The notes under the pieces are model-generated. The model saw only the letters and a list, made by a program, of their open reading frames with translations, searched no databases and was not told the origin of the DNA. Position numbers and translations under genes: made by a program. DNA of 10,393 bases from Funneliformis mosseae (taxonomy: Eukaryota > Glomeromycota > Glomeromycetes > Glomerales > Glomeraceae): NCBI GenBank assembly GCA_910592005.1, contig CAJVPP010003954.1, positions 1 to 10,393 on the forward strand, given 5' to 3'. The stretch's first letter is position 1; every line of letters begins with the position of its first letter. Below are positions 1 through 6,754 of the stretch, one piece after another.

Positions 1-485
1 ACGTAAACTTAAAAGAATCACCACTCGAACACCCCGTCTAACTGTCGCAATTCGCAAGGATTGCACGTTAACAATACCTTGTATCATATTATCTATATTC
101 AATTTTTCTTTATTATTTGAAACTTTTTTCTAACTTAAACCAGTTATTTCATAAATATGGATCTTAAGTTACTCAACCTTATCTTCTAGTCTTAAAATAT
201 GAATATTTTGAGATATACTGGCTTTATCTTTATACCTTAAATTTTACAATGCTTTTTGAAGACGCTGTTTAAGAGATTTTATCACAGACTTAAGAGATGC
301 TATCTCATCTTCATAAGCTAATATTGTTAAATCCTAGTGAGATAATATCTTATAATAATTTTCTAACTCTCTAGAAAGCAATTTTAACTTTTTATCCTTA
401 AGTTGTTTTTAGCTATTTCATCCTCTAATTCTTTGTATAACTCTTTATTAATATTTAAGATTTCTATGTAAGCGGGAATATTCAT
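1..485 (-). pseudogene. Broken coiled-coil protein gene, 3' part cut by window edge
   Basis: Read on the minus strand from an ATG at 485-483, this encodes a charged, Leu/Lys/Glu-rich helical protein typical of a coiled coil (for example ELEDEIA, then EDEIASLKSVIKSLKQRL). After a net one-base loss in a T run near 405-411, the frame continues to base 1 with four in-frame stops: TAG at 334-336, TAA at 244-246, TAA at 169-171 and TAG at 130-132. Their spacings are all multiples of three, and each sits where Gln fits a charged helix, so each looks like CAA or CAG turned into TAA or TAG. The stretch from 129 to 1 is open and ends with a basic, hydrophobic tail (IATVRRGVRVVILL). The gene faces away from the integrase fragment that starts near 505. 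I do not recognise the family; function is unknown. It is clearly coding-derived but not intact. Confidence 0.55.
5..72. repeat. Dispersed repeat, copy 1
   Basis: This stretch aligns with 1461-1530 in the same orientation, with one single-base gap. It overlaps the basic tail of the minus-strand coiled-coil gene. Most differences between the copies are transitions, and most make copy 2 richer in A and T (C to T, G to A). Confidence 0.6.
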
Positions 486-504
486 GTTAATTTCTATTAT
501 TCAG

Positions 505-957
505 ATAGAATCAGATAAAGCTTGAAAACTTGATATTTCTATTGCTTTGCAGAAGATTTATTATTAGCCTTTGAGCTATCAAAGAACTGTAAAAAAATTA
601 CATGAAGCTTCTCAAAAAGCTGAATATGATTTTTTACTTGATGAGATACGTGACTGACTTAAGAGATAGGCTGTTCACTAAATTTATATGCCTCAGCCAA
701 GATATATTTCTTAAGTAAGCTTTAGCTCTATTACTACTCCTAATCAAGTACACTAAACAGATATTCTTTACATGCCTTATGACAAAATAGGTAAGATTAC
801 TTACCTTTTTTGCCTTAATATTGTAGATGTGGTTTTGAGATATAAAGTATCTATCCCTATTGGTACATATAGTGTCAAGGATAAGTAAGGATCTTAACTT
901 CAAAGACTATTGCTCAAGCTTTTAAGAAAGTCTATGATGACCCTAAGTATTGTAAAC
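505..957 (+). pseudogene. Retrovirus-like (rve/DDE) integrase fragment, truncated
   Basis: The plus frame from about 505 reads through RTVKKLHEASQKAEYDFLLD and later TTPNQVH, TDILYMPYDKIGKITYLF, NIVDVVLRYK and IPIGTYSVKDK. This matches the N-terminal helical part and the first half of the core of integrases of the retroviral type, with the probable first catalytic Asp at 760-762 (T-D-I-L-Y). In-frame stops are TAG 565, TGA 655, TAG 667, TAA 679, TAA 712, TAA 754, TAA 886 and TAA 895; most sit where Gln is expected and the TGA where Trp is expected. A one-base loss near 890 moves the frame to LTSKTIAQAFKKVYDDPK, after which similarity stops near 957, before the second Asp and the Glu of the DDE triad. 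It cannot be active. It could come from an LTR retrotransposon or from a Maverick/Polinton, which also carries such an integrase; the window cannot decide. An upstream extension from 505 to 550 is weak. Confidence 0.72.
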
Positions 958-1003
958 AGGTAAATATGATACAGCTTATATAACGCAAAAGATCGACTAA
1001 TTT

Positions 1004-1120
1004 GATATATGTGATATATGTGATATGTCAGACATATGTGGCATAACTGATATATTAGATATAGTTGACACAGTAGATATAGTTGATATATTAGATATAG
1101 TTGATATAGTAGACATGTTA
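1004..1120 (+). repeat. 9-bp tandem repeat, 13 units, encoding (Asp-Ile-x)n
   Basis: Thirteen consecutive 9-mers can be read without a gap, from gatatatgt at 1004 to gacatgtta at 1112, with the common forms gatatatgt, gatatatta and gatatagtt. In the plus frame they read DIC DIC DMS DIC GIT DIL DIV DTV DIV DIL DIV DIV DML, and the frame stays open to a TAA near 1150 but has a stop just before the array (998-1000). It starts shortly after the integrase similarity ends. It is best read as a minisatellite whose unit length, a multiple of three, happens to keep a frame; translation is unproven. Confidence 0.85.
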
Positions 1121-1460
1121 GTTATATTTCTCTATGTAATTTATTTTATATAAATAGGTAGCTTTTTAGTTTATGTAAAAAGACAGACAGATAGGAAATT
1201 GACAAGTAGTTTTAGTAGTTTTAGAGGCAACTGACCTACCGCATTACATTTGAATTTTAGTATTCTATTTCTTTTCTTTTCTTATTCTATTCTCTTATTT
1301 CCTTTTATCTCTTTTCTTTTTATTATTTTACCGTGAATAAACATATTATTTTACAAGTATAACTACTGACAATCTATTGAATTACTGCTTATTGTAATAT
1401 TCAAAACACCTTTGATAAATTGTTTGAATTAAAACTTGCAAACTGCTAAAAGATTACTAT
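1121..1460. other. Gene-free AT-rich spacer with a pyrimidine tract
   Basis: No coding similarity was found on either strand. The main feature is a tract at about 1256-1332 in which one strand is almost only T and C (ttctatttcttttctttt and similar), broken by a few A. A TATA-like tatataaatag lies near 1146. The tract could be a promoter-type CT block, a polypurine tract of a minus-strand element, or simple low-complexity sequence. Confidence 0.5.
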
Positions 1461-1530
1461 ACAATTAAAAAGAATAAACCGCTCAAACGTTCTATCTAAT
1501 AGTCATAGTTCGTAAGAATTATACGTTAAT
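1461..1530. repeat. Dispersed repeat, copy 2 (decayed tail of the coiled-coil gene)
   Basis: This is homologous to 5-72. Read on the minus strand it gives INV, a stop, FLRTMTIR, a stop, NV, a stop, AV, which lines up with INVQSLRIATVRRGVRVV-like sequence in copy 1. The stops fall at a Gln and at two Arg positions of copy 1. It lies just before the first recognisable Gag coding sequence and could be part of a degraded long terminal repeat or an unrelated duplicated fragment. Confidence 0.55.
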
Positions 1531-1632
1531 ATTTAGCAATGACAACAGGATCATCTTTTCCTAATTAGCGCAATAATAACCCATGCAAAATACTCTATAA
1601 GCAATTTTAAAGAATTAATTAAGTATCAATAA

Positions 1633-2610
1633 AATCATTCAGCTATACACAATAGATTAGAGCATAATTTTAGGAAAACTACTAGTAATTTTACTTTAAC
1701 TGACAACTCATCCTGCATCACGTATAATCCACCTCCTAAGGAAATTTTTCAATCTTTCCTTAATTTTTTTGAGTGGGCACAGAAAGTCTTAGGAGTACTA
1801 TTATATACTAGCAAAAGTTTAGAAGCCTTTCAAACTGCAATCTCTGTAGAAACTACTAGCACACAAGAAATATATTATAGGCAGACACCTAAAACTTTGA
1901 GATATAAGCAAGTATCAATACCAACCTTTAAACGAGCTGGTGAATACTGTATTCAGGCTCAAACTGAAACTGAATCCTTCCAGAAGAAATATCAAAGTGA
2001 TTTACTTAATTATCTCAATATATCCCTCTTAAGTATAAGTCGTAACTCTTCTCTGTCTAAAATGATTAAGCCCCAAATAACCTGCAGAAATAGTATTACA
2101 TCTGAATCAGCAAAAAAAGATTTGCTCCTTCAGACAGGTTATCTACCTGATGAGACCATCATTGCGAATACTACTTCAAGTAGAAAGAATCCTAATAAAC
2201 GAACATTAAGCTTCAATAACTCTACTTTTAACTCTCACGAAGAAACTGAAAAACTACTTAAATTGATTTATACAAGATCTTCTAACGAGAAAGATGCAAC
2301 TTCAGATCAAAAGAATGTTCGTTTCTCATGCTTCTTTAGGCCAAAAACTGATCGTTTACAAATCTAACACAAGGATAAAAAGTCAAAAGATAAGAGAACT
2401 AGTAAACTGAGGAGCTGTCATTCTATGTCCTACTATGATAGTTCTTTGTCTTCTTCTAATTCTGACTCTAGCGATCATAATTCTGATAATGATGAGAATG
2501 AGGATCCATTTGATGAAAATAGCATGAATGATCAAGACGAACAAAACTTCTTTCAGATGATGAAAGGATTACAAACTGTTTTTAAAACTGTTGGATTTAA
2601 AGGACAATAG
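1633..2610 (+). pseudogene. N-terminal part of a Gag-like gene (acidic, Ser-rich)
   Basis: One plus frame is open from 1633, just after a TAA at 1630-1632, to a TAG at 2608-2610, broken only by a TAA at 2365-2367 where Gln would fit. The first 244 codons (PPPKEIFQSFLNFFEWAQKV, later RAGEYCIQAQTETESFQKKY) match no family I recognise. From about 2425 the product turns into an acidic Ser/Asp/Glu/Asn stretch (SSSNSDSSDHNSDNDENED) followed by FFQMMKGLQTVFKTVGFKGQ, which resembles the N-terminus of Ty3/gypsy Gag proteins of these fungi and runs in frame into the capsid-like part. A possible earlier start at 1539 (MTTGSSFPN) is in another frame and meets a TAG after nine codons. Whether the first 244 codons belong to Gag or to a separate upstream gene is open. 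Confidence 0.55.
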
Positions 2611-3335
2611 GAAGCAAAATTTGTTAACTTACTAACTTTTAAATAAGAAGATCAGAATCCTTGTAATTGGTTAATAATGCTGGGGATGTGAATGGAATTT
2701 CAGATAGATGACGTCTTATATTAATCCTATCATTCCTAAAAAGATCAGCCCTTACTTAATATAATAAAACTAAGAATGAAAAAGATTTATGATATTAGGA
2801 TAATTTGACTGATTGATAGCATAAGTATTGCTCCTTTATTTATCACTTCTTGAAACATTACTATACAACTTATCGGAGAATATAATGGCATTCAGCACTT
2901 AGACAATATAAACAATGTCCTGGATAGTCAGTTGATTATGCTGCCAATGTTGAATCATTATACTTTAAATTAGACCCTGACTATAATACGCCAGAAAGTA
3001 AGAAAATTGAGCAATTTTTACAAAGGCTTCACCTAGAATTTCATACTGCTATTGCTGTTACTGCATCCTGTAATTTGAAAGAAGCAATTGAATGAGCGTA
3101 GGCTATCAAAGCAGTCTTGTCTAAGGATAGTACACTTTCTGGATATTCTTTGAGCAAGGCATATTTGAATTAAAAGGATAACGATGCTGTTGAAAACTTC
3201 ACTGCCACTTCTGACACTTAACAACTTATCGGCTGAAATAATGATAAGTTGATAAAAGAATTTAAGCAATTGTTAACTACTTTGAATATTACGCCATATG
3301 TCCAAAATATTAGCCCACATCCAGCAATACAAATA
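2608..3335 (+). pseudogene. Gag capsid-like domain (retrotransposon gag), heavily decayed
   Basis: After the TAG at 2608 the frame continues as EAKFVNLLTFK, TAA (2644), EDQNPCNWL, then loses one base near 2670 and goes on as NGISD, RLILILSFLK, SALT(stop)YN, WHSALRQYKQCPG, SVDYAANVESLYFKLDP, KIEQFLQRLHLEFHTAIAV, KEAIE and LSGYSLSKAYL. The order (TF..EDQ..WL, then S.LK..ALT.YN, then W...L...Q.PG.SVD.YA....LY.K.DP, then FL..L) is that of the retrotransposon Gag domain family. About a dozen in-frame stops occur (TAA, TAG and TGA), mostly where Gln or Trp is expected; the stop before YN corresponds to the usual Trp. It cannot make capsid. It is the middle of the same gene as the acidic part before it and the zinc knuckles after it. 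Confidence 0.72.
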
Positions 3336-3340
3336 ATAAT

Positions 3341-3641
3341 TGGAGGAGTAATAATAATAATAATAATAATGGTAATCAAAACAACTAAAGTTGTTATAAT
3401 TGTGGATGACCTGGCCATATTGCTAGGGATTGTAAGCAAAGAAATAATCCAAGAAGTCAGAATAATAATGGAAATAACCGATATAATTTGACTGATAGAC
3501 CTAACACAGGGATTACTTGTCATAGCTATCACCAAAAAGGACATATTTCCAGAAATTGTAATAACCCACCAAGAAGATCCTGTTCGCATTGTGAATAATT
3601 TAGACATTGGGATATGTATGCCTAACTAAGAATGTAAATAA
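3341..3641 (+). pseudogene. Gag nucleocapsid: Asn-rich linker and CCHC zinc knuckles
   Basis: In frame 2 this reads an Asn run (from the AAT repeat), then CYNCG(TGA)PGHIARDCK, an Asn/Arg-rich spacer, CHSYHQKGHISRNC, and CSHCE(TAA)FRHWD. The first is a CCHC knuckle (C-x2-C-x4-H-x4-C) with TGA in place of the usual Arg or Lys. In the second, the second Cys has become Tyr, which a single G-to-A change explains. A third knuckle is partial and followed by a stop. Such knuckles bind the element's RNA. The frame differs from the capsid part by a net loss of one base, within or next to the AAT repeat (about 3330-3345). Reading of the overlapping open frames at 3249-3491 (plus) and 3218-3607 (minus) gives only Ile runs from the same repeat. 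Confidence 0.75.
3350..3370 (+). repeat. AAT microsatellite within the Gag Asn run
   Basis: Seven consecutive taa/aat units encode poly-Asn in the Gag frame. Length changes here would not be out of frame unless a partial unit is lost; the neighbouring frame change is one base. Confidence 0.85.
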
Positions 3642-3841
3642 CCCTATTGAAAATACTGGAGGAAATATTAATACATCAACTAGCTTCAATACCGGACAAC
3701 GTGCTGCATTATCATAAACTACACCAATATATAGTACTGGCTTTACGCTATTATCATTAACATCTATGACCTTCTCTCTTCCAAACCCGCCGCTAGCAAA
3801 CATTCAAAGTCTGTTTACCTTTTGTCCTAGTCTTTAAACTA
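3642..3841 (+). other. Linker between zinc knuckles and protease
   Basis: A frame containing NTGQRAAL, a TAA, then a Ser/Thr/Pro/Leu-rich stretch (TTPIYSTGFTLLS, SLPNPPLANIQSL) can be followed to a TAA near 3835. It is probably the decayed spacer of the same Gag-protease gene, with a frame change before the protease. No domain was recognised. Confidence 0.35.
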
Positions 3842-4633
3842 TTGACAGTACCTCAGGAGGGTGAGCGTACTAATAAAAATATAAACCCCTCAGAATTACC
3901 AAGAGCTGTAGAAGCAGTTTATTGTAATGCTACCATGGACAATAAACTAATATATTTAATTTTAGATTCAGAATCAGCTGAAAGTGTAATGTCTAAATCC
4001 TTTCTACAACAATTAGGACGAAAAATCAAATCAGCTTTTACTATCACAATGATTAATATACAAGAAGAATAATCACGACCCTTAGAACGAGTCACTAATA
4101 TTCCTTTGCAAATAAATGGCATAAAAGTCCTTATTAATGTCAATATCACAGAATCAACCAATTATTATATAGTAGCAGGAAATGATTGGCTTATCAAATG
4201 TTGAGGACAACTTTATTAGGACTGTCAAAAATTTACATTCAGCTGGAATAATAAAGAATACCAGATACCTATAACCTGTTGAAAAAAATCACAGTTCGAT
4301 CATTTTCAGTAACCTATTGACATTGTCAAGAATTCTTCTGATGAAGAATACGAAGATTAAGAATTAGTAACCTAACAATACTATATGATATTAGGAGATT
4401 ATAATGATTCTATTCCTTTAGCTAAAAGTAATCTAAAACAAATTTTGGTAGATAGACAGAAATATTTATTCCAATACTTTGAGAGTTTAAACCAAAAATT
4501 TAATGTTCAATCACCCAAAGATGCTAAATGGAAATATCATTGGCAAGGATCAGGAAATTGATGTTGGTACCATAATAAATTAGATAAAATTGATGATAAT
4601 TGCTAATTATATAAGAAAGAATGGGATCACTAG
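3842..4633 (+). pseudogene. Retropepsin-like aspartic protease, active site mutated
   Basis: One plus frame carries the whole domain. LIYLILDSESAESVMSKSFL corresponds to the catalytic strand of retroviral-type proteases, and NYYIVAGNDWL to their second conserved motif. The active-site Asp-Ser-Gly reads Asp-Ser-Glu, and a second Gly three residues later is also Glu; both are single G-to-A changes. In-frame stops are TAA 4070, TGA 4202, TAG 4217, TGA 4280, then several TAA (4310-4380), TGA 4559, TAA 4604 and TAG 4631. Downstream of the protease the frame gives an acidic stretch (NSSDEEYED) and a C-terminal segment KWKYHWQG...CWY...KIDDNC that looks like a decayed small zinc-binding module. The codon at 3842 is TTG and is not a real start; the domain is the C-terminal part of the upstream Gag gene. 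No reverse transcriptase or RNase H follows. Confidence 0.75.
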
Positions 4634-4695
4634 CACACAATGTCATTATGGGGATTTAAGAATAGAATGTCCATCCCTCACAATGACATTGTGTG
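4634..4695. repeat. Short foldback with perfect 14-bp inverted arms
   Basis: The arms cacacaatgtcatt (4634-4647) and aatgacattgtgtg (4682-4695) are exact reverse complements. A second inner pair, gggat (4651-4655) and atccc (4673-4677), extends the stem. It is flanked by acta on both sides (4629-4632 and 4696-4699), a possible 4-bp target duplication. It lies at the very end of the protease frame. It may be a tiny MITE remnant or the fused ends of a larger element. Confidence 0.7.
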
Positions 4696-4733
4696 ACTAC
4701 GAGACTCAAAAAATCTATATCAATTTTATTATA

Positions 4734-4890
4734 TTAGAAAAGCTTCTAAAAACTCTAAATTCTTAATTTCTATATTATTTAGAAAAGCTTCTAGTTCACT
4801 TAGAAGGTTAATTTCTATATTGATTTTTTTATTATATATTAGAAAAGCTTCTAAGACTTCTAGAATTGTAATTTCTATATTGTAAATAAA
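4734..4890 (-). repeat. Three-copy repeat keeping a minus-strand reading frame
   Basis: The motif ttagaaaagcttct starts at 4734, 4779 and 4839, and each copy is followed by a conserved taatttctatatt block. The spacings are 45 and 60 bases, both multiples of three. On the minus strand the region 4729-4914 is open and reads NIEI..LE.LEAFL three times: NIEITILEVLEAFLI, NIEINLLSELEAFLN and NIEIKNLEFLEAFLI. The frame-keeping spacing suggests a decayed or short Leu-rich repeat-coding sequence, but there is no convincing start (the first codon is TTG) and no other domain, so coding status is uncertain. Confidence 0.6.
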
Positions 4891-5016
4891 TCTATCAAAA
4901 AATAAGTCTAACAAAAATAAATATATCAGGAATTGATTCTGCGTGAGTTAGCTCATTAATTAGCATATTAACTACTTAAGTCTAACAAAAATAAGTCTAA
5001 TAGTCCTTATTACCCC

Positions 5017-5596
5017 TAGAGTTTTAGACGAGTCGAGTTAACTCACGAGTCAGATAAGCTGAGTCAAGTTCAAATCAAATCGAGTTTATGTTTTTTTAAC
5101 TTGATGATTTGCAAGTCAAGCCAAATTCGAGTCAAGTTAAATATTTAACTCGACTCGATTTAAACTCGATTTGATTTGAGTTGACTTGAGTTGACTTGAA
5201 TGATAAAAAAATCGTTCAAGAAGAATGATAAGAAATCGTTCGACTTGAATAATAAAAAAATCGTTCAAGTCAAACGATAAGAAATCATTCTTGAACAATA
5301 AAAAAATCATTCAAGTCAAACGATAAGGAATCGTTTAACTTGAACGATAAAAAAAATTGTTTAAGAAGAATGATGACCTAAATCATTCTTTTCATTTTTT
5401 TTTATTATTTTTTTTCAAAATCGAATCGAATTAAAATCGAATCGAGTCAAATTGAGTCGAGTTTAAAATTTATATCTCGAATCAAATCAAATTAAAAGAT
5501 TTTATAAAATAAATTTGACTTGACTCAACTCGAAAAAAATGAGTCAAATAGAGTTAGTCTTTAAACTCGACTCGACTCGACTTATTCAGAACTCTA
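5017..5596. mobile_element. hAT-like MITE (non-autonomous) with TIRs and 8-bp TSD
   Basis: The ends are inverted repeats. The first 22 bases (5017-5038) and the reverse complement of the last 22 (5575-5596) align without gaps at 17 positions, and all five differences are transitions. They start tagagtt, which fits the YARNG end consensus of hAT elements. The flanks attacccc (5009-5016) and attaccct (5597-5604) form an 8-bp duplication with one C/T difference, the hAT length. The interior has no coding capacity. It is made of tcgag/ctcga and ttgactt motifs near both ends and a 23-bp repeat array in the middle. At 5127-5158 there is a nearly perfect 32-base palindrome. It inserted into the minisatellite. 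Superfamily assignment is inferred from end sequence and duplication length only. Confidence 0.68.
5195..5390. repeat. Internal ~23-bp repeat array of the MITE
   Basis: About eight units of the form (tt)gaacgataaaaaaatcgttcaag alternate with variants beginning aagaatgat or tcaaacgat. Each unit is itself partly palindromic (aacgat...atcgtt), so the array can form many small hairpins. Units differ mostly by C/T and G/A changes. Confidence 0.75.
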
Positions 5597-6085
5597 ATTA
5601 CCCTTAATTAAGTCTAACGAAAAAATAAGTCTAACGAAAATAAATCTAACTGTCCCAATTCTTCCATCATAAGTCTAATGAAAATATGTATACTATGTTC
5701 TATATCTATGCGTGTTAGCTTATTAAATGGCATATCGAATTATTAAGTTTAACAAAAATTTGTCTTAATTCCTCCCGGTATAAGTCTAATAAAAAAATTT
5801 AAGTCAAATGATTGTCCTAAGTTTCCCATTAATAAGTTTAATAAAAATTGTGAATAAAGAACTGGTTTTGCACAGGCAAGCTCCTTAACTAGCATATTTT
5901 ATATAAAAATCTAATGAAAAATTAATATCCCTACTATAAAAATCCAGAAAAAAAATCTATGGAATTATCCTAACTTTTCCTTAGTTAAGAACGGATTCTG
6001 TATAAGTTGGTTCATCAAATAACATATTAATTATAAAAGTTTAATGAAAAAATATAAGAAGCAAGTCTAATAAAAATTTAGTAAA

Positions 6086-6156
6086 TGCTCATCAGATATT
6101 GCACCCAAAATTCTGGCTAAGACTTAGGTATAGAGTTAGCTAAAATAATTTTCCAT
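6086..6156. other. Short spacer 3' of the Cys-rich gene
   Basis: No feature was recognised. It separates the last minisatellite motif from the TAA of the minus-strand Cys-rich gene. Confidence 0.4.
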
Positions 6157-6552
6157 TTATTCTGGCCGGCAACTATTACAATATTCCCTCTCATCCATTT
6201 TTATCAAAAGGAGGCATTCCTTACAGAGAGTAATATTAAGAATTGCAAGCGTATCTCTATGAGCAAGCATCATTTCTTCATAAGTTTTTTCTCATGTTTT
6301 TGATCGAAGTCTTTTTTGTATCTCCAATTGAAGTCTTTCTGATCGAAGTCTGTCATAAAACTGAATAACATAATAGCCTCTGACATGATTTGGGCATCAG
6401 TTACAAGCAGAAGTAGTTGGCTTATCACAATTAGGGCATTGTACTCGTTTTTTAGCTTTCCAATGGAAATGACATCCTTCAGGACAAATGCAAGCATTTC
6501 CACAAGCCTTTCCAGTATTGCAAAGATATGAGCAGGAATATTCACTGATCAT
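6157..6552 (-). pseudogene. Cys-rich zinc-binding protein, frame crossed by two TGA codons
   Basis: From an ATG at 6552-6550 one frame of 132 codons runs to a TAA at 6159-6157 and is broken only by TGA at codon 52 (6399-6397) and codon 87 (6294-6292). The N-terminal half is dense in Cys and His: Cys 7, 11, 17, 21, 23, 27, 39, 42, 50, 53, with CICPEGCHFHW, VQCPNCDKP and SACN(TGA)CPNH. A charged helix follows (FYDRLRSERLQLEIQKRLRS), then a second zinc cluster, LCKEC (110-113) and YCNSC (125-128). The pattern implies two or more structural zinc sites, suited to binding nucleic acid or protein. I know no named family. It faces away from the polymerase gene, 202 bases apart, and may belong to the same element. 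The overlapping minus frame at 6270-6545 lacks the Cys pattern and is a shadow. Either the gene is newly broken, or TGA is read as an amino acid. Confidence 0.65.
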
Positions 6553-6754
6553 CCTATTTTTTATCATTAAATTCTAAAAGATTAATTAATAAATAATTAA
6601 TACTTCAGTTTTGCAATAGCCTAAAACCGTCTTGGCAAGCCTGCAAATACTGACAACTCTATGATTAAAAAGTGAAAGAATAGAAAATAATTAATTAAAG
6701 AAAAAATTATATAAGCAAGTAATAGTGTGATAATTAGAGCTAACTATATACCAA
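6553..6754. promoter_or_regulatory. Divergent intergenic region between Cys-rich gene and polymerase
   Basis: Both genes start outward from this 202-base AT-rich stretch, so it should hold two promoters. On the plus side a TATA-like ttatataag lies near 6706-6714, about 45 bases before the ATG at 6755. Several ttaattaa-type motifs occur (6581-6600, 6690-6700). No terminal inverted repeat was seen here. Confidence 0.4.

Larger units (their letters stand above)
4931..6085. repeat. Degenerate dispersed minisatellite, interrupted by an insertion
   Basis: Two linked motifs recur. A block of about 60 bases containing a form of gattctgcgtgagttagctc followed by an agcatatt-like core appears near 4937, 5701, 5860 and 5990, three of them 130-160 bases apart. 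A short motif of the form aagtctaacaaaaa (with tct/ttt and aac/aat variants) occurs a dozen or so times between 4900 and 6070. Read on the minus strand, the longer blocks each begin with ATG and give weakly similar peptides (MLINELTHAES, MLVKELACAKP, MLFDEPTYTES). The array is interrupted by the element at 5017-5596. Confidence 0.6.

Noticed and set aside
634..903. Minus-strand open frame of 89 codons
   Set aside because: It lies antisense to the integrase fragment, which has clear family motifs on the plus strand; the minus product shows no recognisable pattern.
1256..1332. Pyrimidine tract as a polypurine tract of an LTR element
   Set aside because: It is not next to any recognisable LTR, and is interrupted and long; low-complexity sequence is the simpler reading.
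1..1530. The repeated 70-bp segments as long terminal repeats of the Gag element
   Set aside because: No TG...CA ends, primer binding site or target duplication was found, and no copy lies after the protease, so an LTR claim is not supported.
3033..3269. Minus-strand frame opposite Gag
   Set aside because: It is antisense to the capsid-like domain and has no domain of its own.
3218..3607. Minus-strand and plus-strand (3249-3491) frames with long Ile runs
   Set aside because: The Ile runs are the AAT microsatellite read out of frame; the zinc knuckles in the third plus frame explain the region.
3600..4161. Two minus-strand frames (3600-3803 and 3919-4161)
   Set aside because: Both are shadows of the Gag linker and protease, whose motifs are on the plus strand.
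4915..6085. CRISPR array
   Set aside because: Repeat units vary in sequence and spacing and the context is eukaryotic; there are no cas genes.
6270..6545. Minus-strand 91-codon frame
   Set aside because: Another minus frame over the same bases gives a regular Cys/His pattern, an ATG and a clean TAA, interrupted only by TGA; the longer uninterrupted frame is the shadow.
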